Assembly: GCA_963277665.1 (NCBI GenBank)
Contig: OY728166.1
Location: 1,073,870,014 to 1,073,934,013, forward strand
Reading direction: 5' to 3'
Length of the DNA stretch: 64,000 nt
From: Viscum album
Lineage: Eukaryota; Streptophyta; Magnoliopsida; Santalales; Viscaceae
The notes under the pieces are model-generated. The model was not told where the DNA came from. It searched no databases and saw only the letters and a program-made list of their open reading frames with translations. Positions within the stretch are counted from its first letter, which is position 1, and each line of letters starts with the position of its first letter. A program made the translations under genes and the position numbers. Below, piece after piece: positions 36,070 through 48,856 of the stretch.

Positions 36070-37605
36070 AGAGGTGAGGGTCACTTTAAGAAAAGCTTGA
36101 AATATTATTTTATAATAAAATCATTTTAGGTTTCTAATGGCTCCAAAAGTAATTATTTAAATTTGAAAGTGGGGATGGGTCGAGAAATTATAAACCAATA
36201 GGTTTTAGATAGGTTTAGGTCATCATATTAACCTTATCTTTTAGATTTAACTCTTAGATAAATAGTTTGACATTTACCATGCCTCTTTGTATTTTTATAT
36301 TATATGGTTAATAAACTTACTATCAAAATTCAAGAGAACCCCAAGTGGTTCATTAATGACATATATAATATTATTTAATCTATTGGGTTGAACCTTAGAT
36401 TTTTAGGAATATAATACCATTTAATAATATAATATTTGTTTTAAAAACTCTTTTATGTCATTTTTGACACTATTTGGTATTTTTTTTTGTTAAATTAATT
36501 AAATCATTATTACTTCAAAAAAATTCATTTAATAAACCCTAACATGTCATATGAACCTATAAAATAATTTTAATTCATTAAAAGTCTCAAATTAGATTTA
36601 TTTGGATATTTATAATATCAATTATTTTAATCTTTCATTAATAAGGTAACTACTACATCATCATTGTGTCATAAATAAATTTAATTATTTAATGTATAAA
36701 AATTGTAAATAAAATACCATTATATATTAAATCTTTTTATATTTCTAATGAATACTTATAGTCGAAATTATCTTACGTATAACTCTATATTAAAAATGTC
36801 TTATTTATTAAACTTTGATTTTAACTCTTAACTCTTCTATAAATAAAATAATAATAAATGTCCTAATCTAATCCAAGTGGACCTAAAGGATCATATTTTA
36901 TTCCTAAGGTTATTTCTGGTCTAATTACACTTATATAATCATATTAGGACATGTTTTAGGATAATTATGATATCCTTTTTACCCTTAATTACCCTATTTA
37001 CCTTTAACCGTGGTAAATAAAAGTAAAAAGTCACTATTCACCCAAAATTAGTTTCATCTTATTGAACAACATTTTATTTAATGATATTAAATGTGTCTCT
37101 AAGATTTTTTAAATTCATCACACAGAAGTGGTTAAATTAATTTTATACAAATTTACAAATGCTCCTAGGAGGTGGGTAAAAGACGGTAAATAGTTCGATA
37201 AGATTATATATGTATAAACTTATTATAAAATGAATCCAATGAATTAATTTGAAAATATATATGAATTATGTATCTATTTGTACCTAAAATAAATAAAAAT
37301 AAATTAACTAATTATTTTAATAAAAATCCGGTTTTAACCAATAATGAGGTTTTTTTACTATTCATAAAAAATTGAATGTTTTCATAAAAATACAAAAAAT
37401 TCACCCTAAGCTAATTTCGATATTATGAATCCAAAAATGTAGTCCATTTTGAAAGATAAAATTTATAAAATTTCAACAAGTGGGTATTACTATTCATAAC
37501 GACCAGTTTGATTGGTCGCGGTGTGTTAGAATCTCGAAGTTGCGTACAATGCAAGCTATTGCATTATTCAAAGGGAAATGTACCATGGAATATTGGGGTG
37601 TTACA

Positions 37606-37610
37606 TCAAC
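37606..37610. other. Target-site duplication of element C, right copy
   Basis: TCAAC, identical to 25127-25131. Confidence 0.92.
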
Positions 37611-38890
37611 CACGGTGGAAGCCCAAAATGATAGGCCAATTTCTCAACCTACTCATCAACCTCAAAAGACCCCACAAAATGGGGAATAAGTTTCCCTTAC
37701 CTTATAAGCCATTGATGACCGATATAGTGTGAACATTTCAACAACACCTGGTCACCAACACAAAATTAAAATGGGGTGTGATGACGATCAACATAAGACT
37801 TATACTGTAATTGTGTTATAAACATCCTCTGATGAATAAAATGAATATTTTTTTTCCCTTATTGAACTAAGCTTGGTCCAACAAAAGATCTTTCACCACT
37901 CTCTCATAAACATAAATGAGATCTCCAAGGCCAACCATACACGAACTCAAAAGGTACATTCAGATCATAGACTAGTAATTGTTGTTATATGAAAACTCAA
38001 CCATCCACAAATGATCATATCATTCTCAACCAAAGTGGAGAACAAAATCATGGAGCATTTCCTAAAGAATCTATATAGCTATTTCTATTTGGAAATCTGA
38101 ATGTAGATGGTATGTTGTACTCAAAAAAACCTGAGATCCTAGATCCTCCTAAAGGTATCTCAAAAAAATAATAAGCGAACCAAGGATCCCGGTCAGATAC
38201 TATATCAGATGGAAATCCATGTAAAAAATATCTTTCACAAAGATATTTCTCAACTCCTCAAATTTGGTTGTGTATCACAAATGGGTGTAGGGGATCTGAT
38301 GTAGTCAGCCTATCAACCACAACCCATATCACATTCTTCTCTCTCAATATATTTCGAAACCAAACCAAAATTTACATTGTGATCTCATCCCACTTCCAAG
38401 TAGGAACTGGAAGTGGCTGAAGTAAACCCCAATGGTTTTTGGTGATCGACCTTGACCAATTGGCATGTATAACAATGTTAGAAAAATTCAACAATGCCCC
38501 ATCTCATACTTGGAAACCTGAATTTCCACTGCATGTCATAGAACATCATAGTGGTTCCTAGGTTCACGACCCATTAGGAATTATGGAAATCCCCCATAAA
38601 AAATTTCTTGACCACTAAGAGAACAATAATGAGATTCTAATAGCATAAAATTCCTTCATTAGAGAATGACCACTCAGCAACGATCTCACCCCCATAAATA
38701 GTGTCTCAATTTTATGGAACACATCACCAAGTTGTTGTTTCTAAAGAATCATCTTGAGAAGGTATGATGTCAACTGTAAAGTGGCCTAGGAAACCTCATC
38801 CCCTAATTCCTAAACTCCTATATGAAACTGTGCAAAGAGATCCATCATGTTCCACTCTTCTGAAGATTTCTTCATAGGCTGGGTCAAAAT
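37611..38890 (-). pseudogene. Element D integrase, main part, broken
   Basis: Readable pieces in order are a WKWDEITM segment, NVIWVVVDRLTTS, FPSDIVSDRDPWFAYYF (second catalytic aspartate), QYKSYVDRHHTPF, VGDQVLLK and, next to element C, FVGSFEVDE and VEKLAYHFGLPP. The remainder lies at 24830-25131 beyond element C. There are stops in every segment and no long open frame. Confidence 0.75.
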
Positions 38891-39484
38891 TATTCTACTC
38901 AAAGAATCTATGATGAAATTATCTTTCTCCATGGTATCGGGGATGTCGAAGTTGAAAGATTTCAGGTACTCCACCCAATGCCACTAACATAGATTGAAAT
39001 ATTTTTTATTGAAGATATAACTCAATATCTTGTAGATTGAATACATTGTAAACATATCTATGTAAAGGTAATTCCACCAAATATTAACCACGTGCATCAA
39101 AATTACATGATCAAAGTCATGTGTTACGTAGTTCTTCTCATGTAGCCTAAGATAGTTAGATCCATTAGAAAAGACATAAACACCATACATAACAATGAAA
39201 CCCAAACCTAAACCCAATGCATCACAAAATACCACATAACCCTGCCCAAAATCTATAAGTGTAAACACTAGAGTAGTATTCAAAATATGTTTAGACTAAA
39301 CGAAATAATTTTGATATCTTTCATACCATGTAATGATTAATCCATTTTGAGTTAGAGTAGTTATTGGAGAAGACAAATTTGAGATGTCCTTAATGAACTT
39401 GTGATAATATCGAGCTGAACCCAAGAATCTCCGATTCTCAAAAACATATGATAGTTGCTCCCATGTCATAATAGCATTCACCAT
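38891..39484 (-). pseudogene. Element D RNase H and RT thumb, broken
   Basis: 39296-39484 gives FLGSARYYHKFIKDISNLS and ITTLTQNG, the end of RT. 38984-39283 gives GQGYVVFCDALGLGLGFIVM, LHEKNYVTHDFDHVILMHVV and YSIYKILSYIFN, the RNase H domain with its D-A site kept. Just below, a DSLSRI box matches A-D-A-L-S-R. One stop and changes of frame separate these parts. Confidence 0.8.
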
Positions 39485-40250
39485 CTTAGGATAAAATCAT
39501 ATAATATGTTCTCGAACAATATTCCCCTATAAAATCACTTCTTAAATCAATAAAATACATTTTTAAATATTGGCATAAAGCTGTTGATTTCCCCACAATT
39601 GTAATACTTCTCTTAGATGAAGAAAATGATCCTCCTCAGACATAGAGTAAACCAGGATCTCATCCATAAAAACTACCAAGAAAAAATCAATACACTTATG
39701 GAAGACCATGTTAATTAAATCCATAAAGTCTTTAAGACTGTTGGTTGAACCAAATGGCATGAAACTATACTCATAATGGTTTCACCAGCTCTGAAATTTG
39801 ATTTGATGAATGTCAAATTATTTTATCATAAGCTAATTGTAACCATATAGAAGTTTAATCTTTGAGAACCAAATTACCCTCCCAATTGATCAAATAAATC
39901 ATCAATCTGTGGAAAAAGATAATTTTTCCCATAAATCGATTGAGTTTTTGGTATTCAATTTAGATGAGAAGTGAGCTATCAAATATCATAGAAAAGAGAA
40001 CTGGTTTTGCCAAAGAGGACACACTCAGGAATATAAATCATTTCCTTAAAATATTATCCAACTGAGGCATAAACAATTACATTTCATCTTGATCCATGCA
40101 GTAAGATGGAATTTATACTTGTTGAGTACCATGAACTGTGTTGGTAGAGAACTCTACCTCCCTTAATGATGACAAACTAAAGAATTCAGAACGAAACAGA
40201 TCTAGAAAATCAAGAAAAATTGGAGGGATATCATTGTACAAATATTCCAA
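39485..40250 (-). pseudogene. Element D reverse transcriptase, broken
   Basis: 39563-39760 reads MPFGSTNSLKDFMDLINMVF and VVFMDEILVYSMSEEDHFLHL. The catalytic motif is M-D-E where I-D-D is usual, so activity would be lost. Upstream fragments, including a CIDYR-like region and [15 protein letters not shown] text near 39880-39910, are heavily mutated. Confidence 0.78.
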
Positions 40251-40528
40251 CTCCAGATCAAAGGAAAAAACATCACATTCCCTAACTCTAGATAAGAAGG
40301 TTCAGATCCTCTAGACCTTGGGTCCCATTATCCTTGGAAATGAAGACTCACACCACTCGGTGCAATGAAGGATACCCATTGAAAATAAAAATCAATCTAT
40401 GATTTATTATAAAGGATATAGTCCATAAGAAAAATATTTTCAATAAATTTCATGTCGAGAACTAGAAAACTCTTTATAATATCAACATCTGACTGATAGA
40501 AAACACAATCATGACTACAAATACCCTT

Positions 40529-40800
40529 CTATCTATTTGTTCCATGGGGTGTAGTAATATGAATAAAATAATATAAAATATCCAATGGAATATTTACCAT
40601 ATTAACAATATGAGTTGAAATATAAAAATGAGATTCACCATTATCAAATAAAACAGTCAATGAGGATGAATATTTAGTAATGGTACCTCTCACAATCACT
40701 GGACCTCTATGCGCTTCCTCTATGGACTCATCCACTGTGTGAAGATGCATCATTTTGGATTCTTGTGACAGGAACCCCTTTATCCATGAACAATATTATT
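40529..40800 (-). pseudogene. Element D aspartic protease, broken
   Basis: Open frame with EAHRGPVIVRGTI, VLFDNGESHFYIS and HITTPHGTNR. The active site is D-N-G rather than D-S-G. The layout (GTI...VLFDSG..H.FIS...TP.G) is the usual gypsy protease. Confidence 0.72.
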
Positions 40801-41780
40801 TCTCTATAGTTTTAGATGGTTTTGATGATAATGTTCCACTACAAGAAGTGGAATAGACATGGCATTATTTCTACAGGAGACGAGAGAATTTACAAGAACC
40901 ACATACCTTGGGTGCCTTAGTGAAACACCTATTTGAATCTATAGGATTTCCAAATTGTTATAAAATTAAAGGGAATCTTCCCAAAAATGAAATAGATTTA
41001 GAAAAACCTATTTTTGAGAAAGAACATGAGAATCATAATGCTTTGGATTTCATTTGAAGAAACTTTCACTCTTACTAGAAGAGAAAGAAACTACCGACAA
41101 CCCTGAATTTCTAGCCAGTTCCATTTCGACCATAAACACTATATCCAACACATCAGCATAAAAAGGAATCTTCAGCTCAAAAACCTGAAGAATAATATCA
41201 TATCATATCCCCAAATCAAACCTTTGATCCTTTATATTCTAATTTGATACCATCTAAACCTCAAAATGCACACGCTCAACAAAGTGGGTTTCATAATCTA
41301 TCAACGTCCGATCATCTTTCTCAAGTTTAAAAAACATTATAACCTTATCCAACATCATTGAATCTAGATAGAACTGGTCGGCGAAAATAAATTTTATGTC
41401 CTTACACTCTAATCCCTCATGTTTCTTATTCAGCACCATTAGGTCACACAACCTTTTGATTGGTCCCTCTAAAACAAAGGTGGAACACTTCACCTTGATT
41501 TCTATAGGTGTCTCCCAGAACCCAACCAAATGAAAAATCCTGCTCAAACATTCATATGACTCTTCAGGATCATTTACCCCATTTAAAACTAGTGTTTATG
41601 GGGATATAATTCTTGAGAATGGTTCTGAAGCTCATCCATTTGAGGTTCCATAGTTGGAGCCTAAATGAGAACTTGTGGTGTTGTCTATCTCAAAGCTTGG
41701 ATAGTTCACACAATCACCTCAACCAGATTCGGGTCAATAAGATGATTTTCTGACTAAGGTTTTGCAGAAGATTCCTCCCC
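40801..41780 (-). pseudogene. Element D gag, broken
   Basis: 41254-41547 is open and includes FADQFYLDSMMLDKVIMFF, KDDRTLIDYETHFVERVHF, the second half of the retrotransposon gag domain. Downstream (40800-41250) knuckle-like text is unreadable. It was the capsid protein; it is placed between PBS and protease. Confidence 0.65.
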
Positions 41781-42112
41781 GATCTAGTCCACATGACTTC
41801 ATAGAGGTATTATTCTATAAAACATCAGTATTCAACAAAGAGGACAACAAATTAACACTCAAACATAGAAACAAGGGAAACTGAAAACAACATATTGAAA
41901 AAAATCTTTCGATTTCAATATATCAAAATTAAAATTGGAAAAATACTAGAACTAATCCTAAAGACATATTTACCAAACCAAACTTAGTTATTTAAGTTTC
42001 ATTATTGTTAGATATGGACATGAACTCAATCAAGGCTATCTCTTAAGTCGTGACAAGACTACACATTTCATACTAATTTAAATGTATAAAGTTCACCCTA
42101 GATCTTTGATAC
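41781..42112 (-). other. Element D leader
   Basis: AT-rich noncoding stretch between gag and PBS. No conserved leader block like that of B and C was found. Confidence 0.45.
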
Positions 42113-42124
42113 CACTTTTTCACG
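42113..42124 (-). other. Element D primer-binding site
   Basis: Minus strand TGGTATCAAAGA, matching the initiator-methionine tRNA 3' end except near its last bases. Confidence 0.75.
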
Positions 42125-42127
42125 AAC

Positions 42128-44214
42128 CAACCTAGGTACCCTGGTCACCTAATTATAGTAAAAAATAATGGCATTTCCCAAAGGGAATTCATGATCTTCA
42201 TAGGTTTTTGACTAGCACCTTTCATCATAAAAAATGAAAGTTATAATGATTTTTCAACAAACATTACAAAATAAGATAAACAATTCAACATGTAAAAAAA
42301 CTGCATATGGGGAAGTTTACCATAAAACAAACTGATATAAACAACCAAAAGTGATACTGCAATGTACTATAAAAAATAGGAAGGTAAACAACCCAAGTCA
42401 CAAAAAATTAAACTCTATAGGAACATAAATAAATAGCTAGAACCACATACAAATAGTGCTTTACCACTTCTCGGACTTGGAAGGAGAAAATCTATAAACA
42501 CTCGAAAAAATAGTTAGGGTGTGATCTCAAATAAAAGTAAGGTCTCATCAATGATTCAATAATAAGATACCAATATTTAATAAACCAAATAAAGATATTT
42601 GAATTTTAAATGAATATGTGTGTGTTTTTAGAAGCATTTTTAGAAAAAAATTATGCTTTACATTTTAAATGATGGAAACACTTTAATCAAATAAAATAAC
42701 AAACACATATATATAAAACAATTTATATAAATTATAATTCATGAAAAAATATTTATAGAAATTGGAATATATACATTTCAAATAAAAACAAGAAAGAAAT
42801 TTGGTCATTTGTCTAAAATAAATGATAGTTTCAGGATATGGGAATCCACCCACTCAATGTGACTTAGAATTATGTTTATATAAATGTATCCTTTGACAAT
42901 ACTCAAGAGGAATTCACTACCATCCCATTGAGGGTGGGATGTGATACATTAAAGTTTTATTGATATTGTAAAATCACAGAGTGTTTTATGAATAAATCAC
43001 TAACTACCTAACACTAACATGTGATCTAATAACAAACAATGGTGGGAAATTTATTTTAAGATTACAAAAAATAAAATTCATATGATTCTCTATTTCAAAT
43101 ATGCCAATCTTCCATTTAAAAACATAAATGTGTTTTAATCAAATACATTCCTTTACCTAAGATAAAAACCAAGGGTTTCTATAAAAACCATTTGAATAAA
43201 TTTTTACAAATACCCATTTTAAACCAACTTCATAATCCAAATTCCCCAAATAAATTATATAATTTAATTTTAACAATTCCATCCAATTTCAAAAATCACC
43301 CAATTCAATTTAATTGGGGTTTTTTCCTAATTAAATTCCAAAATCTAATTTCAGAAATTAATTCACCCAATTAAATATAAATGGGTTTTTAATAAATCCT
43401 CATCATAAGAATAAAATCCCATATATTCAATTGAAAGAAATTTCATCAGATCGATAAATTTAGGGTTAACAAAAATTGAGCATCATGATGGAACCACCTA
43501 CATCCAGATCAAAATATCTCAAAACACCAAACCCTAAATGGGTTTTTCCAATGAATAACATCAAAAATGGTATTAGAGAATAAATAACTAGATATATAAC
43601 TAAATCAAAGGGTATTAGATTATCCTACAATAATTAGATTTAAAAAAACATTAGAGAGGAAGGGAGGGAGATCAGGAGAATGATGACGGGAAGGGGAAAC
43701 AGATAGGGAGAAGATCAAATATCATTCTCCTAGATTTGATTCACTTCTGGAAGGGTGAAGAGGTTCAAAAAACTACACTAGGGAGTTCATAGAGAATAAG
43801 AAACCACTTGGGGGTCGTACCAACCTATTGGGTACCTAAAAATAGGTTTTGGGTGTTTGAAATTAATTTTTGGATTAATAGGAACCCATGTGCATGGTTA
43901 TATTAGTAGGGAGACACAGTTAGAGAAAATCATGCACCCTAGAAGTGCAATCTATATCTCCCTGGTTCATGGTTTCAACATGGTGGGAACATATTTTGAA
44001 AACCATGATCAAACCTTTCAAAACCTCATTGCATTGGTTTTAATGATTTTTACTAGAAGGTCTAATGGTCTGGGAAGACTGTGTACTGACCATTCACTAG
44101 CCCATAGACTTCTAAAATTAAAAAAAATATCCCAAAAAAACTCCAAAAAAACCAACCAAATAATTATAAAAAGTGTGGCTTATGAATACCTAAAAATTGA
44201 AACAATATGTTACA
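42128..44214 (-). repeat. Element D 5' LTR (right)
   Basis: Pairs with 22707-24809; starts TTTCACGAACCAACC and ends ATATGTTACA. Open frames inside it are chance. Confidence 0.85.
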
Positions 44215-45130
44215 GATCACAAGAATCACTTTCTGATCATTCTTTATAATCTTATAAGAAATGAGTTATATGGGAAATTTAACAAGATTTAACATTGTAT
44301 TTGAAAATTTTCTTTTCTTGGCCATATTTCCTCCAATGAAGGATTCTCAGTTGATCTTGTGAAGACAAATGTTGTCCAAGAATGGCCTAAACCACCTAAC
44401 ATACCGAAGGTATGTATATTAATTATTTTGGAAGGTTACTATCAATGAGTCACTCAAAATTTTTCTTGATTTACTAAAACAATATCCTATATTACTCGTA
44501 AAGGGGTTAAGTTTATATAGACAATGAAGTGTGATGAATTTGTTGAAGAATTGAAGAGGGGATTAATGAATTATGATATTTTGACTCCACTCTCTAGAAA
44601 TGATGGATTTTTGATATATAGTGATGCATTGAATAAGGGACATAGTACTGTCTTTTTATAGCCTGATAATATTATTTCCTATGCCGATAGACAATTGAAG
44701 AATCATGAAAGAACTATCCAGGTCATGATATTGTGTTAATAGTTGTAATAATTTCTTTGAAGATATGGGGACATCAATTTTATAATGATAGTTGTCAGAT
44801 AAACACTATCCATAAGATCTTAGAATACATTTTTCATAGAAATAGCATAAAATGAGTCAATGAAAATGGATCAATTTATTAAAGGATTTTAATTAATCAA
44901 TAAACTTCCACCTAGGTAAGGAAAATATGGTAGTAGATACATTTTGTATGAAGAATCAGGGATTTTTGACCAAAATGAGGATTATAATGGATCCTATGTT
45001 ATTTGATATAATAATAATGGATTTAAAAAATATTGGGGAATGGGAAACAACACCTATTTTTATAATTATTACCAAACTATATTTATTAGAAAAGATAAAA
45101 AGTTCTCAGCCTGATGATGAAAATTTTTAA
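44215..45130 (+). pseudogene. Element A RT end and RNase H, broken
   Basis: Continues from 22706. SLSDHSL is the DHL segment after the RT catalytic motif. VKTNVVQEWPKPPNI is the D-P-x-K...W-P-x-P segment. Near 44610-44700 YSDALNKGHSTVFL and DNIISYADRQLKNHERT mark RNase H, followed by SLKIWGHQFYND and HKILEYIFHRN. Many stops. Confidence 0.78.
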
Positions 45131-45717
45131 ATGAAACATAATGGTGTCTATGGTGGTAAATTGGTAGAAATAGTTTTTGGATATGATGCTCCAAAATTTT
45201 AAAAGAGGCTACATTTTCTATATATATCTAATATGAAGAGGGAATTTTTGGATGATTCTCATAGCTGGAATTTCACTATACACCCTGGCATCACTAATAT
45301 TTAAAGATATTTGAAGGAAAATTTTTGTTTGGATATTATGATGTGTGAAATTGTGGAATATGTGTCATTATGTTTGGTTTTTAAATACGTGAATTTTGAG
45401 AGTCAACATCCTAGATAATTCATGCACCCTATAAATATTCATATGTTGACATGGGCTGACATTATTATAGATGTTTTAACCATATTCCCAATGAATCTAA
45501 TAAATAATGACGAGGTGTGGGTTATTGTTGTTCAACATACTAAATGTACACATTTCCTCACAATAAGAAATATTTTTCTCAAGAAAACCTTGAAATAATA
45601 TATATTAATGAATTTGTAAGACACAATTTAACAGATCTTTCAATTATATTTGCTATTGATCCACTATTGAAATAAATATTATCTAAAATTATTGAGAAGT
45701 GTATTGCTATAGAAAAT
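45131..45717 (+). pseudogene. Element A integrase, 5' part, cut by element B
   Basis: A zinc-finger region is just readable (45240-45420: a YWW-like WDIMM, then C.VC replaced). Near 45450-45540 are MLTWADIIIDVLTIFPMNL and NDEVWVIVVQHTKCTHFL, the first catalytic segment. LSIIFAIDPLLK near 45640 stands for LSI-SDRDPRF. The rest resumes at 56044. Confidence 0.75.
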
Positions 45718-45922
45718 CGTAACGACCCAAAATCTCATTAATGGAAATTTTAGTTGATCTTATTAAATGTCTATTTATGTAAAATGTATATATAAAATTT
45801 CAACTTCTTTGGTTTTATGTGAATAATTGTGACCATTGTAAATATATTCATTGAAAGGTGATCACATGATTAGTATAAATATAGGGTTTTAACAAATCCA
45901 ATTTACTCAGACAAAGGAAGCG

Positions 45923-46191
45923 ATGACCTCATCCAGTAGACATGCCCCATACAAAGCCTATTTTTAGAGATCTGAAAGGAGGTTGCGTCTTTCGGCTTCT
46001 CTTTTGACCAAGCCCGAGCCAAGCTCGAATAAGTTAAGCTCGAGCAGGACTGCCAATGAGAGAAGTGGAAGTTGATAGAGATTACCACCCGAGAAATGTT
46101 ATCCAAGCCACCCGAAGAGTCTGTCACCATCACACACCTTACTCTTTGGTATTATGTGGGTGTTAGAAGGCGTTATGTAACAAGACCCTAG
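45923..46191 (+). pseudogene. U3-encoded small coiled-coil ORF, left LTR copy, broken
   Basis: Begins ATG ACC TCA TCC AGT AGA as in the right LTR and ends at the same TAG after R-P. It is one base shorter than the right copy: a single deletion near 45965. Apart from that it runs collinearly, with three further stops (one TGA near 45970, a TAA near 46028, a TGA near 46054). See the right copy for the protein. Confidence 0.5.
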
Positions 46192-47097
46192 CACTATGAC
46201 AATGTACATTATTTTTGTATAAATAATGTGCATTCATTTTAATATTGTTACTTTGTAAATAGTTTTTAAAGAAGAAATAGTATTTTTAGTTAATATTCAA
46301 ATAAGAAATATATTTTAATTAATTAATGGATTTTTGAATAAAATAATATTTTAATAAAATATTATTATTAAATTACATTTTACTAAAATATAAATAATCA
46401 TATAATTTTATGAAGGAAATTGTAATTTTTATTAAGGTTTGAAAACTGTTTTTTTCAAAACCCATGAATTTTCAGTAAATGTAGGTTTTTTTAAAAAATA
46501 AAAATTCAAATATTAATAAAATTATTTAGATAAAATGAATATTATTCTTGAAATTAGGACTTTAAAATTATTCAATGGTGAATTTTTCATAATTTTCTGA
46601 GACAGTCGATTTTTTATGTAAAAAATTAAATATCGTTTAAATATATAATGTGTTTTATGACATCATAATCACCCAATAGTGAGGTAATAAAATAATATAA
46701 ACATTATTTTCGGCCAATATATGTTTTATCATTAAAATAATGTGATTATATATATTTTTTATTTATTTTACAATGCTTTTGTGGACCCTCCAAGACGTAT
46801 AAAACATTTTTTCTTTTTAAATTGTTTTCCTTGAGAGTGTGACACACCTCCACATAAGCAACCCTATTATTTTAATAGGTTCCTCCATTGGCCTTATGAA
46901 ATATTGTTTAACACTCACATTTTCAAAATACCATGGGAAAAAACCATCGTATGGTTTGTGGTATTGATTAATTTAATGTGAGGTGTCCTAAACCAAAATA
47001 ATAAAGAATTCCCTCTCCTTTCCTATAGAAACCCACCCCAACTCCCACTTCTTATTCAATAAAAGACTTTCTATTTCGACCAATACCTGCCCTCCTC

Positions 47098-47107
47098 TCT
47101 ATATAAT
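47098..47107 (+). promoter_or_regulatory. TATA box, element B left LTR
   Basis: TCTATATAATCC, conserved with 54784-54795. Puts the U3/R border about 1.4 kb into the LTR. Confidence 0.5.
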
Positions 47108-48349
47108 CCTCCAAAGGTTCCCCAAGCTCCCAATAATCCTCACTCAATCCTCTACCAAGCCTTTGGGACCACACTTCCATGTAAGGGTTTTTATTCCTTT
47201 CTCATTTTTGTCCAATATTCTTGAAATGGTTATGCCCTTTTAATTTCAATTATAAATGTTGGTTTATGGTTTATTACCTCCCCCATACTTCCCTATTTAT
47301 GTTTTAATGATGGGATACCCCTTTATCTCTCATTAAATGCCTCCCATGTACACCCGTTACTATACCGAAATTCCGAAAGGAATTTCTCTCTCTTCATTTA
47401 CATTCAAAAAATTATTTTGTATCATGAATCTAAATTCCAATACATTTATTGGGACATGAACTTATATGACCCCCTTATTTTCCATTTCATGTAAATATGA
47501 TGAGACACCCCTTTATCTCTCATCAACCTTTTTTATGAGTTCTTTTGTCACACTGTTATGCTGTCGAAATGGCACCACGCTTTTCCAAGCCAAAGTCACT
47601 GTGTAGTAAATACCATGCCCATTTATCTATCAAGTTTATTCACCTCTATGCACATTTACTTATAGTTTAAAGGGTTTCATGTATTTATTCCACATTCATT
47701 TATCATGGAATAAATTATTATGTTAAATGATTCAATGTTTTATAATCCATGTGACACACTTATATATGAAGTGAAATGTTTTAGAAGGGTGTGCCCTGAT
47801 AGCACCCCAATGCATTGGGTAAAGTATAGTATCATGATAAATCATGTGCAATGGGTGTTGACTCATGATAATTCAAGTGAAAAGAGGTTTTACTCATGAT
47901 TCATTTTCAATTAGGGTTTACTCATGCTCCATGTGCAAGGATCCTTGGCTCATGCTAATTACATGTTAAGTGTTGTTGCCACATTTCAATGTTAGTATTA
48001 TCATGCCTTTATGTTCATGTTTCTCTTATGATCCATTGATATGCCTATTGTATAACATGTATTTTATTCCTCATGTTATTCCATGTTTATTCCCTTATTG
48101 GGCTTTATAGCTCACCCTTTTCTTATGCATGTCCTCAGGTTATCCCATGCAATGGTAAGTATGAGGGAATATAGTGGTCATGTAATGTTTTCAATAAAGA
48201 TGTTGTGTGTTTTATGTTCTAAGATGTTATGTAATGTTTCTAATCCACAAAAACACTAGACCTCTCAATCTTCTATGTTGTATCAAGTGAATATTTTATG
48301 CAATAAATCATGTTTAAGTGTGTAATAAAAATATCATGGTTTTTATAGT

Positions 48350-48361
48350 TGGTATCAGAGG
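48350..48361 (+). other. Element B primer-binding site
   Basis: TGGTATCAGAGG, two bases after the LTR. Complementary to initiator-methionine tRNA. Confidence 0.9.
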
Positions 48362-48856
48362 ATAGGTTTACTTATTTTTGAGATTATGATTAGAAAACAA
48401 TAGTGAATACCTAGAGGCAAGAATAATTATAATAAAAAACTCCCTATGTATTGGTGGGTATTCAGTAATTGTTTTATCATGAAAATACATCCCTGTCTAG
48501 ATATGAGTAGGTAGAGGCCGCTCTGGCATAGATGTATCCTAGGGGTAAAACCTGAAAACACCGCTTTGAGCTAGAATCAAAGAAGAAACGGTGCATGAAA
48601 ATGGGCCTTTCTGTACTCTTGGTTATTACACTCCTGGGGGATATGATTTGGTAATTTCATAAGCTTATTATGAACCCTTATTAAGGGGATTAAAAAAAAT
48701 TCCCCTATGAATATATGTTATAAAGTATATCATGGATTGCATAGATTGAAGCATATGGATTCATAAGTAAAGGAAATAAAAGTTATTTATATGTCATCAT
48801 TTTTTCCTTGGATTACCCTTTTTGTGTTACCCCTAAATTTCCTTTTATTCTACCCA
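48362..48856 (+). other. Element B 5' leader with conserved block
   Basis: Noncoding between PBS and gag. 48484-48660 matches the leader of element C (minus, 33559-33725), and CTCTTGGTTATTACACTCC with GGGATATG also matches element F. Confidence 0.7.

Larger units (their letters stand above)
25132..37605 (-). mobile_element. Element C: full-length Ty3/gypsy (Tekay/Del-like) inserted in element D
   Basis: 12,474 bp with LTRs of 3,737 and 3,734 bp, an exact 5-bp duplication TCAAC, a PBS and a PPT. The minus-strand interior holds gag, protease, RT, RNase H, integrase and a chromodomain-like tail. The LTRs are clearly similar along their whole length. All reading frames are broken by stops or shifts. 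Its LTRs and gag start are related to element A, so it is a later insertion of the same wider family. Confidence 0.93.
33872..37605 (-). repeat. Element C 5' LTR (right)
   Basis: Starts TGTAATACCCCGACCC and ends GGGGTGTTACA on the plus strand. Full-length match to 25132-28868. Confidence 0.92.
22707..44214 (-). mobile_element. Element D: Ty3/gypsy (Tekay/Del-like) inserted in element A
   Basis: Minus-strand element with LTRs 22707-24809 and 42128-44214, PBS, PPT and gag to integrase in order. It is interrupted by element C at 25132-37605; without C it is about 9.0 kb. Flanks are GATAG (22702-22706) and GATCA (44215-44219), sharing only the first three bases; a decayed target duplication is likely. 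It separates A's RT catalytic motif from the rest of A's RT. Confidence 0.85.
45718..48347 (+). repeat. Element B 5' LTR
   Basis: Starts CGTAACGACCC (TGTAACGACC in the right copy) and ends TTTTTATA. Contains a U3 ORF (45923-46191) and a TATA box (47098). Full-length match to 53407-56043. Confidence 0.9.

Noticed and set aside
43857..44249. 130-codon frame at the end of element D
   Set aside because: It lies in the LTR, crosses the LTR edge into element A and has no counterpart in the left LTR.
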